In this document: one piece after another, positions 16,861-26,702 of the stretch
How the letters are laid out: every line of letters starts with the position of its first letter
How positions within the stretch are numbered: the first letter of the stretch is position 1
Source of the DNA: CAZADA01 sp964568975
GTDB taxonomy: Bacteria; Pseudomonadota; Alphaproteobacteria; Caulobacterales; Maricaulaceae
Direction of reading: 5' to 3'
Assembly (NCBI GenBank): GCA_964568975.1
Contig: CAZMSO010000012.1
Location: 14,554 to 78,553 of the forward strand
Length of the DNA stretch: 64,000 bases
The notes under the pieces: model-generated
Seen by the model: the letters and a program-made list of their open reading frames with translations, nothing else
What the model was told of the DNA's origin: nothing
The model's database searches: none
Program-made: the position numbers and the translations under genes

Positions 16861-17154
16861 ATGCATGATGGTGAGGAACGGCGCAAGCGTCTGTCATGGC
16901 GGGCGTGGCGGCGCGGCTTTAAGGAGGCCGATTTAGTGCTCGGCGGCTATGCCGATGCGCGCCTCAGCGCCCTCGACCCGGCGGGCCTGGATGAATTCGA
17001 GCGCATCCTCGCCTGGGCGGACCAAGATCTCTACCCGATCCTCATTGGCCGCGCGCCGACGCCGCCGGAGCTTGAAGGCCCGGTGATGGCGGAGATCCAA
17101 AGCCTCGCTCATTTCAAAGACGGGTTGTGGGCGGGCGTTTCCAAAGGCGGGTGA
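16861..17154 (+). CDS. sdhE: Succinate dehydrogenase flavinylation factor SdhE (DUF339)
   Basis: 97 aa, family length 85-100. It helps attach FAD covalently to SdhA. The signature RRGFKEADLVLGGYAD (about 17-32) contains the conserved RGxxE element, followed by ALDPAGLDEFERILAWADQDLY. An sdhE gene divergent from recG and just upstream of mfd is a familiar alphaproteobacterial arrangement. The start is the ATG at 16861; a poor ribosome site (GGGGAG) precedes it. Confidence 0.9.
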   Translation: MHDGEERRKRLSWRAWRRGFKEADLVLGGYADARLSALDPAGLDEFERILAWADQDLYPILIGRAPTPPELEGPVMAEIQSLAHFKDGLWAGVSKGG

Positions 17155-17197
17155 GGGCGCGGCGCGCAAGCCGCTTCTTTCGCCCGCGCGAGACGGT

Positions 17198-20100
17198 ATG
17201 GTCGCGGCCATGGATTCGCTAACGCGCACGCGCCTGATCACTAAGCCCGGCCGCTTCGTGGTGGAGCGCGCGCCGGAGGGCTTTGACGCCCAAGTCATGG
17301 CCGAGACTCTTGCGGAGGCTGGCGGTCGCGCGCTGTTTGTCGCCCGCGATGATCGCCGCGCGGACGCCGCCGCCGCGGCGGCGGCGTTTTTCGGCCCAGG
17401 CCTTGAGATGGTGCGCCTGCCGGCCTGGGACTGTCAGCCCTATGACCGAGTGAGCCCAGCGCCGGCCATCGCCGCCCAACGGACTGCGGCGCTGCGCCGT
17501 TTGGCGGACGCCGATGGGACGCGGCCGGTTCTCGTCATCGCCACCGCGAGCGCGGTGCTCCAACGGTGTGCGCCGCGCGCGGCGCTGCGGGCCGCGGCGT
17601 TCGCCGCGAAACCCGGCGACATGGTCGATCATGACGCCCTGAAGCGCCATCTTTCGGAAAACGGGTATGTCCGCGCCGGCCAAGTCACGGAACCGGGCGA
17701 TTACGCCATTCGCGGCGGGGTGGTGGACGTCTTCCCGCCGGGACGCGAGGAGCCGGTGCGCCTTGATTTCTTCGGCGACACATTAGAAAGCGTGCGCGCC
17801 TTCGCGCCTGACACCCAACGCACGACAAAGCAGCTCAAACGCCTCGACCTTGCGCCTGTGAGCGAGGCCCTGCTCACGCGCGACGCCGTCACGCGCTTTC
17901 GCCGGGGTTATGTGGCGGCCTTCGGCGCGGTGACGGACGCCGATCCGGTGTATGAGGCCGTCTCCGCCGGGGCGCGCGCCCAAGGCGTGGAGCATTGGCT
18001 GAGCCTGTTCCACGACCGGCTTGAGACGGTGTTTGATTATGTCGGCCCTGAGGCCCTGGTGTTCCTTGATCATCTGGCCGAGCGCGCGGCGGCGGAGCGT
18101 CAGGATCTGATCGCGGATTACTTCGCCGCGCGCCGGGACGCCGCGAGGGCTGGCCGGGGCGCGGGCGGTTCTGAACGCGCTTTCGACGCGCCGGCCTATC
18201 GCGCGCTTGAGCCGGCGGCGCTTTATCTCGAGGCGGGGGAGTGGGCTGACGCTTTGGCGGCGCGGCGCACGCGCGCGTTCTCGGCCTTCAGCGAGGACGC
18301 CGGCGATGACGACCGGATTGACCTCGGTGCGCGCCCGGGCCGGGAGTTCTCTGCGGAACGTAAGAGCGACGGCGCGAATGTGTTTGAAGCAGCGGCCGAC
18401 CACATCCGCGCGCTCCAGGCCGGCGGCAAGCGCGTCGTCATTGCGTGCTGGACGGACGGCTCTTCGGAACGCACCGCAAGCGTGTTCGCCGATCATGGGG
18501 TGGAGGCGGTCGCGCCGGTAACGGACTGGCCGGCGGCGGCGGCGCTCGACGCCGCCGCGATCGCGCGCGCGGTGCTGCCTTTAGAGCGCGGCTTTGAGAC
18601 GGAGACCCTGGCGGTGTTGTCGGAGCAGGATCTGCTCGGTGATCGCCTCACGCGCCAGCGCCGCCCGCGCAAGGCGGCGAACTTCATCGCTGAGGCCGCG
18701 TCGCTGAGCCCTGGCGACCTCGTCGTGCATGTCGAGCATGGCGTGGGCCGGTATCGCGGCTTGCGCACGCTGGAGGTCCAAAACGCGCGCCAGGACTGCT
18801 TGGAGCTCCATTACGCCGACGAGGCGAAGCTGTTTTTGCCGGTGGAGAACATCGAGCTTCTGTCGCGCTATGGCGCGGAGGATGGCGCGGCGGTTCTCGA
18901 TCGCCTGGGCGGCGTCAGCTGGCAGCATCGCAAAGCGAAAGCCAAGAAGCGCTTGCGCGACATGGCCGCCCAGCTCATCGCTGTGGCGGCCAAGCGCGCG
19001 GCGGGCGGGGCTGAGCCTATGACGGCGCCGTCGGGCCTTTATGAAGAGTTCGCGGCGCGCTTTCCGTACGCTGAGACGGATGACCAGCTCCACGCCATTG
19101 ACGACACATTGGCGGATCTGGCCTCCGACACAGTGATGGATCGGCTGATTTGCGGCGATGTCGGCTTTGGCAAGACCGAGGTCGCGTTGCGCGCGGCCTT
19201 TGTCGCGGCGATCAACGGCGCGCAAGTCGCGGTGATCAGCCCCACCACGCTTTTGAGCCGCCAACATTTTGCGACCTTTACCGAACGCTTTCGGGGCTTG
19301 CCCATCAAGATCGCGCAATTGTCGCGCCTTGTGACGGGCAAGGAGGCGACCGCGGTGAAGAAGGGGCTGGCCGAGGGGCGCATCGACATCGTCATCGGCA
19401 CCCACGCGCTCTTATCGAAGACGGTGTCGATTAAAGATCTCGGCCTGTTGATCGTGGATGAGGAGCAGCATTTCGGCGTGCGCCATAAGGAGCGGCTGAA
19501 AGAACTGAAGGCGGGGGTGAACGTGCTGACGCTCACCGCGACGCCGATCCCGCGCACGTTGCAAATGTCGCTGGCGGGAATCCGCGACTTGTCCATCATC
19601 GCGACGCCGCCAGTGGACCGCCTGGCGGTGCGCACTTATGTCGCGCCGTTCGACCCCGTCACGATCCGCGAAGCGCTGCTGCGTGAACGCTATCGCGGCG
19701 GGCAGAGCTTTTTTGTGTGCCCGCGGATTAAGGACTTGCCCGACGCAGAGGAGTTTCTGAAAGAACGCGCGCCGGAGCTGTCTTACGTCGTCGCCCACGG
19801 CCAAATGCCGCCGACGGAGCTTGAAGAGCGTGTGAACGCCTTCTATGAGGGTCGCTATGACGTCTTGCTGTCGACGTCGATTGTTGAGTCCGGCATCGAC
19901 ATTCCCACCGCCAACACTCTGGTGGTGTATCGCGCCGACATGTTCGGCCTGGCGCAACTTTATCAGCTGCGCGGGCGTGTCGGCCGCTCCAAAACCCGCG
20001 CTTACGCCTACCTGACGATCCCCGCGACATGGACGATCACGCCGGCCGCGGAGAAGCGGCTTAAAGTGCTGTCAAGCCTCGACACCCTCGGCGCGGGGTT

Positions 20101-20746
20101 CACGCTCGCGAGCCACGACCTCGATTTGCGCGGCGGCGGCAACCTCTTGGGCGAGGAACAATCGGGTCACATCAAGGATGTCGGCGTGGAGCTCTTCCAG
20201 TCCATGCTGGAGGAGGCGATCGCGGCGGTCCGCGAAGATCCCAACGCCGGCGAAGCCAAGGAGCGCTGGAGCCCGCAAATCAATCTCGGCGTCACGGTGT
20301 TGATCCCGGAGGAGTATGTGCCGGATCTCGATTTGCGGCTCGGGCTTTATCGCCGGTTGTCCAACCTCGAAACCCAGGGTGAGCGGGAAGGCTTCGCGGC
20401 GGAGCTGATCGATCGCTTCGGCCCGCTGCCGGAGGAGGTCGCCAACCTGATGGACGTCATTGCGCTCAAAGCGCTGTGCCGGCGCGTGGGCGCGGCGAAA
20501 ATCGACGCAGGTCCCAAAGGCGCGGTGGTCCATTTCCGCGACGACGCCATGGACGATCCCGCCCCCTTGGTCGCCATGGTGGCGCGGCGACCCCAGCATT
20601 GGCGGCTCCGGCCTGATCAAACTTTGTTCATCGCCGGTGATTGGCCGGACCCGCCCGCGCGCTTGCGTGGTCTCAAACGCGCGCTGGGCCAACTGGCGCA
20701 CGCGCTTGCGCCCGCGCCGAAGGATGCAGAAGCGGTGGAGGCTTAA
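17198..20746 (+). CDS. mfd: Transcription-repair coupling factor Mfd
   Basis: 1182 aa (about 1150 in E. coli). Order of parts: UvrB-like N-terminal domains; the RNA-polymerase interaction domain beginning near DLVVHVEHGVGRYRGL (about 507-522); Walker A GDVGFGKTE with Lys659; DEEQ box at 754-757; helicase motif VESGIDIPTANT; the translocation region YQLRGRVGRSK; and the C-terminal TRCF domain with NLGVTVLIPEEYVPDL. Mfd removes RNA polymerase stalled at lesions and recruits UvrA. The ATG at 17210 is an alternative start. It lies 43 bp after sdhE. Confidence 0.97.
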   Translation: MVAAMDSLTRTRLITKPGRFVVERAPEGFDAQVMAETLAEAGGRALFVARDDRRADAAAAAAAFFGPGLEMVRLPAWDCQPYDRVSPAPAIAAQRTAALRRLADADGTRPVLVIATASAVLQRCAPRAALRAAAFAAKPGDMVDHDALKRHLSENGYVRAGQVTEPGDYAIRGGVVDVFPPGREEPVRLDFFGDTLESVRAFAPDTQRTTKQLKRLDLAPVSEALLTRDAVTRFRRGYVAAFGAVTDADPVYEAVSAGARAQGVEHWLSLFHDRLETVFDYVGPEALVFLDHLAERAAAERQDLIADYFAARRDAARAGRGAGGSERAFDAPAYRALEPAALYLEAGEWADALAARRTRAFSAFSEDAGDDDRIDLGARPGREFSAERKSDGANVFEAAADHIRALQAGGKRVVIACWTDGSSERTASVFADHGVEAVAPVTDWPAAAALDAAAIARAVLPLERGFETETLAVLSEQDLLGDRLTRQRRPRKAANFIAEAASLSPGDLVVHVEHGVGRYRGLRTLEVQNARQDCLELHYADEAKLFLPVENIELLSRYGAEDGAAVLDRLGGVSWQHRKAKAKKRLRDMAAQLIAVAAKRAAGGAEPMTAPSGLYEEFAARFPYAETDDQLHAIDDTLADLASDTVMDRLICGDVGFGKTEVALRAAFVAAINGAQVAVISPTTLLSRQHFATFTERFRGLPIKIAQLSRLVTGKEATAVKKGLAEGRIDIVIGTHALLSKTVSIKDLGLLIVDEEQHFGVRHKERLKELKAGVNVLTLTATPIPRTLQMSLAGIRDLSIIATPPVDRLAVRTYVAPFDPVTIREALLRERYRGGQSFFVCPRIKDLPDAEEFLKERAPELSYVVAHGQMPPTELEERVNAFYEGRYDVLLSTSIVESGIDIPTANTLVVYRADMFGLAQLYQLRGRVGRSKTRAYAYLTIPATWTITPAAEKRLKVLSSLDTLGAGFTLASHDLDLRGGGNLLGEEQSGHIKDVGVELFQSMLEEAIAAVREDPNAGEAKERWSPQINLGVTVLIPEEYVPDLDLRLGLYRRLSNLETQGEREGFAAELIDRFGPLPEEVANLMDVIALKALCRRVGAAKIDAGPKGAVVHFRDDAMDDPAPLVAMVARRPQHWRLRPDQTLFIAGDWPDPPARLRGLKRALGQLAHALAPAPKDAEAVEA

Positions 20747-20847
20747 GGCGCGAGCGGAGGACGCAGGCGGTTTGAGCGGGCGCTGCGGGTGGTGGTACAC
20801 ACAGGCGCGGTCTTGTGTCTCCTCGCCGCCAGTCCTCCGGAGGTCCC

Positions 20848-22245
20848 ATGGCTGAGTATGATTATGATCTCTTCGTCATCGGCGCAGGCTCCGGCGGCAT
20901 CCGCGCCGCGCGGGTGAGCGCGTCGGTCTATGGCGCGAAGGTCGCTATCGCGGAGGAGTATCGCGTCGGCGGCACGTGCCAGATCCGCGGTTGCATTCCG
21001 AAGAAGTTCCTCGTCTATGCGAGCGAGTATGGCCACAGCTTCCACGACGCCAAGGGCTATGGCTGGGACGCTGACAATCTGCGCCTCGACTGGGACCGTT
21101 TGATCCAGCGCAAGAGCGCCGAGATCGACCGCATCGCCGGCTTTTCGTGGCGCAATCTTGAAAATGCGGGTGTGGAGATCATCGAAGACCGCGCGGTGTT
21201 TGAAGGGCCCCACACCCTGCGCCTGGTGCGCGAGAACCGCACTGTCACCGCGAAGCACATCCTGATCGCGGTGGGCGCGACGCCTTACCGGCCGTTGGAA
21301 CTGGAGGGCCAGGAACACGCGATCACCTCGGATGAGGTGTTTCATGCGCCCACGCGGCCTGAGCACGTGATTGTCGCCGGCGGCGGCTACATCGCGTGTG
21401 AATTTGCATGCATCTTCAACGGCCTCGGCGCGGAGGCCTGTTTGGTTTATCGCGGCGACACCGTGCTGCGCGGCTTCGACATGGATGTGCGCATGGCCGT
21501 CCATTCCGAGATGAAGCGCAAAGGCGTGCGCGTGATCACTCACGCGGTGTTTGACAAGATCGAGAAGCTCGAGGAGGGGCGGTATCGAGCCCACATTTCC
21601 GACGGTTCAAAGATCGAGGCGGACTGCATCATGTTCGCCATCGGCCGCGTCCCGAAGGTGGAGGGGCTGGGGCTCGAAGCCGCGGGCGTTCAGCTCACTG
21701 ACAAGGGCGCGGTGGCCGTCGATGAATACTCCAAGACGAGTGTCGACCACATCTATGCGGTCGGCGACGTCACCGACCGGCTGAACCTGACGCCCGTGGC
21801 GATCCGCGAGGGCCAGGCCTTCGCCCATACCGTGTTCGGGAACAAACCCACCGCCTTTGATCATGAGGTCGTGGCCAGCGCCGTCTTCACCCAACCGCCC
21901 GCGGGCGTCGTCGGCGACACCGAAGGCGAGGCGCGGCGCAAATACGGCGCGCACGGCGTGGACATCTACAAAACCAGCTTCCGGCCGATGAAGCACATGC
22001 TGACGGGCGATGAAGAGCGGGTCATGATGAAGCTCGTCGTGCGCAAGGCCGACGACGTCGTCGTTGGCTGCCACATTGTGGGGATGGAGGCGGGCGAACT
22101 GATCCAAGCCATCGGCATCGCCGTGAAGGCCGGCCTCACCAAAGCGCAATGGGACGACACTTGCGCGGTCCACCCCACGATCGCGGAAGAGCTTGTGCTG
22201 ATGCGCGAGCCTTATGTGCCGCCGGAGCTGAAAGCGGCGGAGTGA
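20848..22245 (+). CDS. gor: Glutathione-disulfide reductase
   Basis: 465 aa. The start at 20848 is set by CCGGAGG at 20837-20843. The FAD loop is VIGAGSGGIRAARVSA, and the redox-active disulfide is Cys44/Cys49 in GGTCQIRGCIPKK, the glutathione-reductase form of this motif. A second Rossmann loop (VIVAGGGYIACEFA) binds NADPH, and the C-terminal CAVHPTIAEE supplies the catalytic His-Glu pair of the partner subunit. Cytosolic homodimer that regenerates GSH. It may fit the oxidative-stress theme of this region, but no ECF promoter is seen ahead of it. Confidence 0.95.
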   Translation: MAEYDYDLFVIGAGSGGIRAARVSASVYGAKVAIAEEYRVGGTCQIRGCIPKKFLVYASEYGHSFHDAKGYGWDADNLRLDWDRLIQRKSAEIDRIAGFSWRNLENAGVEIIEDRAVFEGPHTLRLVRENRTVTAKHILIAVGATPYRPLELEGQEHAITSDEVFHAPTRPEHVIVAGGGYIACEFACIFNGLGAEACLVYRGDTVLRGFDMDVRMAVHSEMKRKGVRVITHAVFDKIEKLEEGRYRAHISDGSKIEADCIMFAIGRVPKVEGLGLEAAGVQLTDKGAVAVDEYSKTSVDHIYAVGDVTDRLNLTPVAIREGQAFAHTVFGNKPTAFDHEVVASAVFTQPPAGVVGDTEGEARRKYGAHGVDIYKTSFRPMKHMLTGDEERVMMKLVVRKADDVVVGCHIVGMEAGELIQAIGIAVKAGLTKAQWDDTCAVHPTIAEELVLMREPYVPPELKAAE

Positions 22246-22439
22246 GCCGGGCTCGTCTCACGCGGCCGTGCAGCGTGCTGGACCGGACGTGGTGATTGGG
22301 CTACCTCGCGGGCTTCGGCCGGGGTAACGTTAAAGCCGTCCGGGGATAGCGGCGTCGGCTCCGCCGGGCGGCGCGCCGCGCCTCGCGGCGTCCGTCTGCG
22401 ACAAGCGGCGCTCTTACACGTGCATGGGATGAGGGACAC

Positions 22440-23342
22440 ATGGCGGTCGCGGTCAGCGTGGCGAACCTGAAGGGCGGGGTGGGCAAATCCACCACCTGTA
22501 TGATGCTGGCCGACGGTCTGGCCTCGCTCGGGCGCAAAGTGTTGGTGCTCGACCTTGATCCCCAAGGCAGCTTGTCCTTCATGCTGCGCGGCGCGGAGGA
22601 GATGGAGGAGATTGAGCGCGGCGCGGCCCGCAATCTCGGCGACGTTTTGTTTCCCGAAAGTCCCCATCGCGAAGGGTCGTTCAACGCCGCGATCGTCGAA
22701 AACGCGTCGCGTGTGACGGAAATCGACGATTATGGCGGGCGCGTGGATCTGATCCCGGCCTCGCCGCGCATGCGCTTTGACGAGCTGCGCTTTGAGGCCG
22801 CCGCCCAAGCAATCAGCAAAGACCCCGCCCGCGCTGGCGAGGACATCGCGATGCGCCTGCGCGATTGTACGGATCCGATCCGTGCGGAGTATGATTATTT
22901 CCTTTTCGATTGCGCGCCGAACTTTGCCTCCCTCGCCCAAGGCGCGATCTTGGCGAGCGAAGCGATTGTGATGCCCACAATTGCCGATCCGGTCGCGGTG
23001 TATGGCTTGCGCGCGTTCGACGTGCGCGGCCTTGATGAGCATTTGGCGCTTGAAGAAACGGTGCCGCGGCTGGTGGTGATCACGAAGTATGCGGTCAACC
23101 ACGTCTCGATGCGGTATGCCGATTTGCTGCGTGAGCTTTATCCCGTCCTCAATCCCGCGATTAAGCAATCTGTGGCGATGATGCGCGCGAGCCAAGTGGA
23201 GGAGGCGGGCCGCCCGCGCACCCTGCGCGGCAAATACGCCGACCTCGCCCAGGACGTGCGCAAACTCGCAGGCTCGCTGGAAGCTTACATCGACAGCCGG
23301 TTGGGCGCGCCGCCGCGGGAGCCGTCGCCGCTCGCGGGTTAG
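22440..23342 (+). CDS. ParA/Soj-family ATPase without a ParB partner
   Basis: 300 aa. Deviant Walker A KGGVGKST is at residues 11-18, with the signature Lys11. Walker A' LDLDPQGSLS and Walker B YFLFDCAPN follow. Replication and chromosome ParA genes have parB next to them; here the next gene is a convergent lipoprotein gene. This is an orphan ParA of the type that positions chemoreceptors, storage granules or other cargo, or acts in polarity. The ATG at 22440 follows GAGGGA. The cargo cannot be read from this window. Confidence 0.88.
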   Translation: MAVAVSVANLKGGVGKSTTCMMLADGLASLGRKVLVLDLDPQGSLSFMLRGAEEMEEIERGAARNLGDVLFPESPHREGSFNAAIVENASRVTEIDDYGGRVDLIPASPRMRFDELRFEAAAQAISKDPARAGEDIAMRLRDCTDPIRAEYDYFLFDCAPNFASLAQGAILASEAIVMPTIADPVAVYGLRAFDVRGLDEHLALEETVPRLVVITKYAVNHVSMRYADLLRELYPVLNPAIKQSVAMMRASQVEEAGRPRTLRGKYADLAQDVRKLAGSLEAYIDSRLGAPPREPSPLAG

Positions 23343-23351
23343 GCGCGCCTG

Positions 23352-24290
23352 CTACCCGACCGACAGCGACCCCCGCAGGCACGGCCAAGCGCGGGTGAGC
23401 CAGGGGCCTTTGCCGGCGTCACGCCACTTCACCCACCCGACGCGGGTGCGGTAGGCCCGCGCGGGCGCGCCGCCTGAGCCGCCGCCGCCCGATGGTCCGC
23501 CCAGCAGGACCTCGCCGCCCAAGGCGCCGTCCGCCGGCGGGGCGCATTTCGGCGGCTCAAACACGCGCACTTGGGCCCAATCGCCCGCACGCTTCATCAC
23601 TTCCAGATCATAATCGCCGCCGACAATCGAACTGAGGACCGGCGCGTTGACGCTGGGCGAGGCGCGCAGGCGATACGCCACCTCCTGATCGCGGAACACC
23701 AGACCGCCCTCGCGTTCAATCGCCGTGGCCCAAGGGACATACGCAAGCCGCTCGCCGCGCTCGAGCCCGCGGCGCGTCCACGCCACGCCGCCGGAAAAAT
23801 CATCCGGCTCGCCCCACCGCACAAAGAGCCAGCCCCGCGGCCCTTGCTGCAGCACCACAAGCGCCTCGTCGCCATCCACCAGACGCAGCCACGCATCAGG
23901 GCGCGGCGGCGCCGCGGTGCGGTTCGCCAGCAAATACGCGCGCCCGCGCACCAGCCATCCCCAATGATCGCGTCCCGCATCCAGGAAGAGCGGGATGGCT
24001 GCGCTCGCCACGCGTCCGTTCGCGGGCGCGAGATAGCCCACCCCCCAATCGGCGTAGGGGTCTTGCACGGAGTAACGCGCCGCGCCCAGCAGCGCGTCCG
24101 CGCCAGCGCTCTCCACCGGCGGCAAGGCCGCAGGCGGCGGCGTCAGCGGCCCGACCATGAAGGGCGCGCCCGCGCGCTCGCTGGTTGGGCCGAGACTGCA
24201 CGCGGCGACCGAGAGCGCGAGGGCCGCTGTCGCCGCCCGGCGGGCGGAGCGCGCGAGGGCGCGGAGACTTAAACGGGTGGCCGGTGTCAT
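23352..24290 (-). CDS. Putative lipoprotein with a C-terminal SH3-like domain
   Basis: 312 aa from the ATG at 24290; a GTG at 24296 is the alternative. The N terminus has an Arg-rich start, a hydrophobic stretch and the lipobox LSVAAC, giving an acylated Cys near residue 31. The C-terminal part reads like a bacterial SH3 repeat: YRLRASPSVNAPVLSSI, then DYDLEVMKRAGDWAQVRV and VGWVKW, the usual pattern in envelope and murein-associated proteins. A Gly/Ser/Pro-rich insert lies inside that domain. The middle section (DAWLRLVDGDEALVVLQQ) is not recognised. It is convergent with parA, 9 bp apart. Confidence 0.7.
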   Translation of the reverse strand: MTPATRLSLRALARSARRAATAALALSVAACSLGPTSERAGAPFMVGPLTPPPAALPPVESAGADALLGAARYSVQDPYADWGVGYLAPANGRVASAAIPLFLDAGRDHWGWLVRGRAYLLANRTAAPPRPDAWLRLVDGDEALVVLQQGPRGWLFVRWGEPDDFSGGVAWTRRGLERGERLAYVPWATAIEREGGLVFRDQEVAYRLRASPSVNAPVLSSIVGGDYDLEVMKRAGDWAQVRVFEPPKCAPPADGALGGEVLLGGPSGGGGSGGAPARAYRTRVGWVKWRDAGKGPWLTRAWPCLRGSLSVG

Positions 24291-24517
24291 ACGCACGCCC
24301 CATCACTGGCTGTCTTGCACGACGCGGCGGCGTCGCCGCGCCCGCGACGCGTCGCGCGCGTGTCCCTTGCGCGCGGCGCTGTGCGCCCCGTCGCGCCTTA
24401 TACGAGCCCGCGCGGGGCGACGCGAGTCCCCGCGTCGCGGCCGCGGGCCGGCGCGCCTTGTCAAACGCCGGCCGCGTCGACACGTTAGCGGGCGGCGCAG
24501 CGACGAAAGACTTCCCC

Positions 24518-25888
24518 ATGACATGGACCCCTGCAAGCTGGCGCGCCAAGCCAGCCAAGCACATTCCTGACGATTATCCCGACCCGGCGGCGTTGGACGC
24601 CGTCGTTGCGCGGTTATCGGGCTATCCGCCGCTTGTGTTTGCGGGTGAGGCGCGGCGGCTGACAGCAGACTTGGCGTGCGTCGCGCGCGGCGAGGCCATC
24701 GTGCTGCAGGGCGGCGATTGCGCAGAAAGCTTTGCGGAGTTCCACCCGGACTCCATTCGCGACACGTTCCGCGTGCTGATGCAAATGGCGGTGGTGCTGA
24801 CCTTCGCGGCGGCGAAGCCCGTGGTGAAAATCGGCCGCATCGCCGGGCAATTCGGCAAGCCGCGCTCCAGCCCGACGGAGACCCGCGACGGCGTCACATT
24901 GCCAAGCTATCGCGGCGACAACATCAATGACATGGCGTTCACACCGGAGGCGCGCACGCCCGACCCCCAGCGCTTGGTGCAAGCCTACAGCCAATCGGCG
25001 GCGACGCTCAATCTGCTGCGCGCCTTCGCCCAGGGCGGCTATGCGGCGTTGTCGAACGTCCACCGCTGGACGTTGGAGTTTGTCGGCCAAAGCGATCAGG
25101 CCGCGCGCTATCGGGAGTTGGCGGACCGGATTTCCGAGGCGCTGTCCTTCATGGCCGCCTGCGGGGTCACGGCCGAGAGCGCGCCGCAGCTCCAAGAGAC
25201 GGGCTTTTACACAAGCCATGAAGCGCTGCTGTTGCCGTTTGAGGAGGCGCTGACGCGCGTCGATTCCACTACGGGCGATTGGTACGACACCTCCGCGCAT
25301 TTTCTGTGGATCGGCCACCGCACCCGCCAACTCCACCACGCCCATGTGGAGTTTCTGCGGGGCGTGAAGAACCCCATCGGCCTCAAATGCGGGCCGGGCC
25401 TCGCGCCCGACGAGCTCCTGGCGCTGATTGATGCGCTGAACCCAGACAATGATCCCGGGCGGTTGACGCTGATCGCGCGCTTTGGCGCGGACGGCGTGGC
25501 GGAGGGGCTTGGGCCTCTCATGCGCGCCGTGGAGCGGGAGGGGCGCTCGGTGGTTTGGCTGTCGGATCCGATGCACGGCAACACCTTCAAGGCGGCCACC
25601 GGCTTTAAGACCCGCGATGTGGAGCGAATTTTCGCCGAAGTCCGCGCCTTCATCGCCATCGCGCGCGCGGAAGGCGCTCATCCCGGCGGCGTCCATGTGG
25701 AGATGACCGGCACGAATGTGACGGAGTGCGTCGGCGGCGTGGGCGGCTTGACGGAGGCCGATCTGTCTTCGCGCTATCACACCCATTGCGACCCGCGGCT
25801 CAACGCGGATCAAGCCCTTGAGCTGGCGTTTCTCGTCGCGGAGCTGTTACGCAATGGCCGCGCGCAGGATCATGGCGCTGCGGCGTAG
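24518..25888 (+). CDS. aroG: Class II 3-deoxy-7-phosphoheptulonate (DAHP) synthase
   Basis: 456 aa, normal for the plant-like class II enzyme. First step of the shikimate pathway: phosphoenolpyruvate plus erythrose 4-phosphate. Signatures are QGGDCAESF near the N terminus, KIGRIAGQFGKPRS, LPSYRGDNIN, WIGHRTRQ and the C-terminal GGVHVEMTGTNVTEC with YHTHCDPRLN, which hold metal ligands and active-site residues. The start is the ATG at 24518. The frame extends far upstream through a GC-rich leader, which is rejected because MTWTPASW is the usual beginning. It is followed by a large hairpin at 25989. Confidence 0.95.
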   Translation: MTWTPASWRAKPAKHIPDDYPDPAALDAVVARLSGYPPLVFAGEARRLTADLACVARGEAIVLQGGDCAESFAEFHPDSIRDTFRVLMQMAVVLTFAAAKPVVKIGRIAGQFGKPRSSPTETRDGVTLPSYRGDNINDMAFTPEARTPDPQRLVQAYSQSAATLNLLRAFAQGGYAALSNVHRWTLEFVGQSDQAARYRELADRISEALSFMAACGVTAESAPQLQETGFYTSHEALLLPFEEALTRVDSTTGDWYDTSAHFLWIGHRTRQLHHAHVEFLRGVKNPIGLKCGPGLAPDELLALIDALNPDNDPGRLTLIARFGADGVAEGLGPLMRAVEREGRSVVWLSDPMHGNTFKAATGFKTRDVERIFAEVRAFIAIARAEGAHPGGVHVEMTGTNVTECVGGVGGLTEADLSSRYHTHCDPRLNADQALELAFLVAELLRNGRAQDHGAAA

Positions 25889-25988
25889 CCTGCCGAGCGG
25901 GCGAACGACGCAGCCGACGCCGATAAAATGGGGCCGATTATGCAGCGAAACGGGCATGGCGCGGCGCGGGGCGCGCGCGGCCGACGCC

Positions 25989-26027
25989 CCCCCGCCTCCG
26001 TCGGCGCAGGCCGAACAGAGGCGGGGG
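25989..26027. terminator. Bidirectional hairpin between aroG and hup
   Basis: CCCCCGCCTC (25989-25998) pairs perfectly with GAGGCGGGGG (26018-26027). Inside, TCGGC and GCCGA form a second short stem with loop GCAG. It lies between the convergent aroG and hup genes. There is no T-tract on either side, so termination may need Rho or this may simply be a strong structure. Confidence 0.6.
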
Positions 26028-26052
26028 ATGGCGGCGCAGTGAACGCCGGACC

Positions 26053-26319
26053 TTAGAGGTCCTTAAGAGCGCTCGACGGCTTCCAGCTCGCGGACGTTTT
26101 CGCGGCGATGGCGACTTTCTCGCCCGTGCGCGGGTTGCGGCCTTCGCGCGCTTCGCGGTGCTTGGCGAGGAAGGTGCCGAAGCCGGCGATGGCGACTTGC
26201 TCACCGTCCTTCAGCGCGTTGGTGACGACGTTGATCACGGCGTCGAGGGCGCCGCTGGCTTGCGTTTGGGTCAAGCCGGCTTCCGTGGCGACGGCCTTGA
26301 TGAGCTCGGACTTGTTCAT
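26053..26319 (-). CDS. hup: DNA-binding protein HU
   Basis: 88 aa. The start ATG at 26319 has a near-perfect AAGGAGG seven nt upstream. Typical HU: MNKSELIKAVA at the N terminus, GFGTFLAKHREAREGRNPRTGE forming the DNA-clasping arm, and an ALKDL end. It is a histone-like nucleoid protein acting as a dimer. The stretch before the end (SASWKPSS) differs a little from the common VPAFKAG form but keeps the length. Confidence 0.95.
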   Translation of the reverse strand: MNKSELIKAVATEAGLTQTQASGALDAVINVVTNALKDGEQVAIAGFGTFLAKHREAREGRNPRTGEKVAIAAKTSASWKPSSALKDL

Positions 26320-26702
26320 GAGCCCCTCCTTGTTGCGCCGACGCCTGGGATGGCGGCGGCCTCTGCGACGTGTCTCTGGTACGATTCGAGCCAGAAAGCG
26401 CAAGTCCATTGACGATGCGGCGGTTTTCGCCGCCGCCCGGCTCGCCGCGTGGCGGGCGGGCTCTCACGCGTCGGCTGGCCCACTTTCGGACCTTTGGCCG
26501 TGAATAAACGGCGAACATGCCGCTGAAATCCTTGAAAACGCCTCACATTCCCGCCCGATCAGGCCCGCTGATGCAAAATTGCCGAAACAAATCTTGATGG
26601 CTCCTGCGCTTGCGTGTTGCACTGCACACATGCGTTTTTCCCAAATGTTGCGGCTGGGGAGGGTGTCGCCGCACGGCGTGTTTCAGGCGAAAAGGCGAAG
26701 CA
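26320..26702. other. 383-bp divergent intergenic region, hup / oxidoreductase
   Basis: No coding sequence is convincing here. The region must hold the hup promoter (leftward) and the promoter for the nucleotide-sugar operon (rightward). The stretch 26570-26650 is relatively AT-rich for this genome, which suits a promoter, but I cannot assign -35/-10 boxes with confidence. A GGCGG-TTTT-CGCC hairpin-like element occurs near 26418-26432. Confidence 0.5.

Noticed and set aside
14636..16897. Extended RecG of 753 aa
   Set aside because: The extra 58 residues are a translated tandem repeat region; MRPESLF at 16723 is the normal RecG start.
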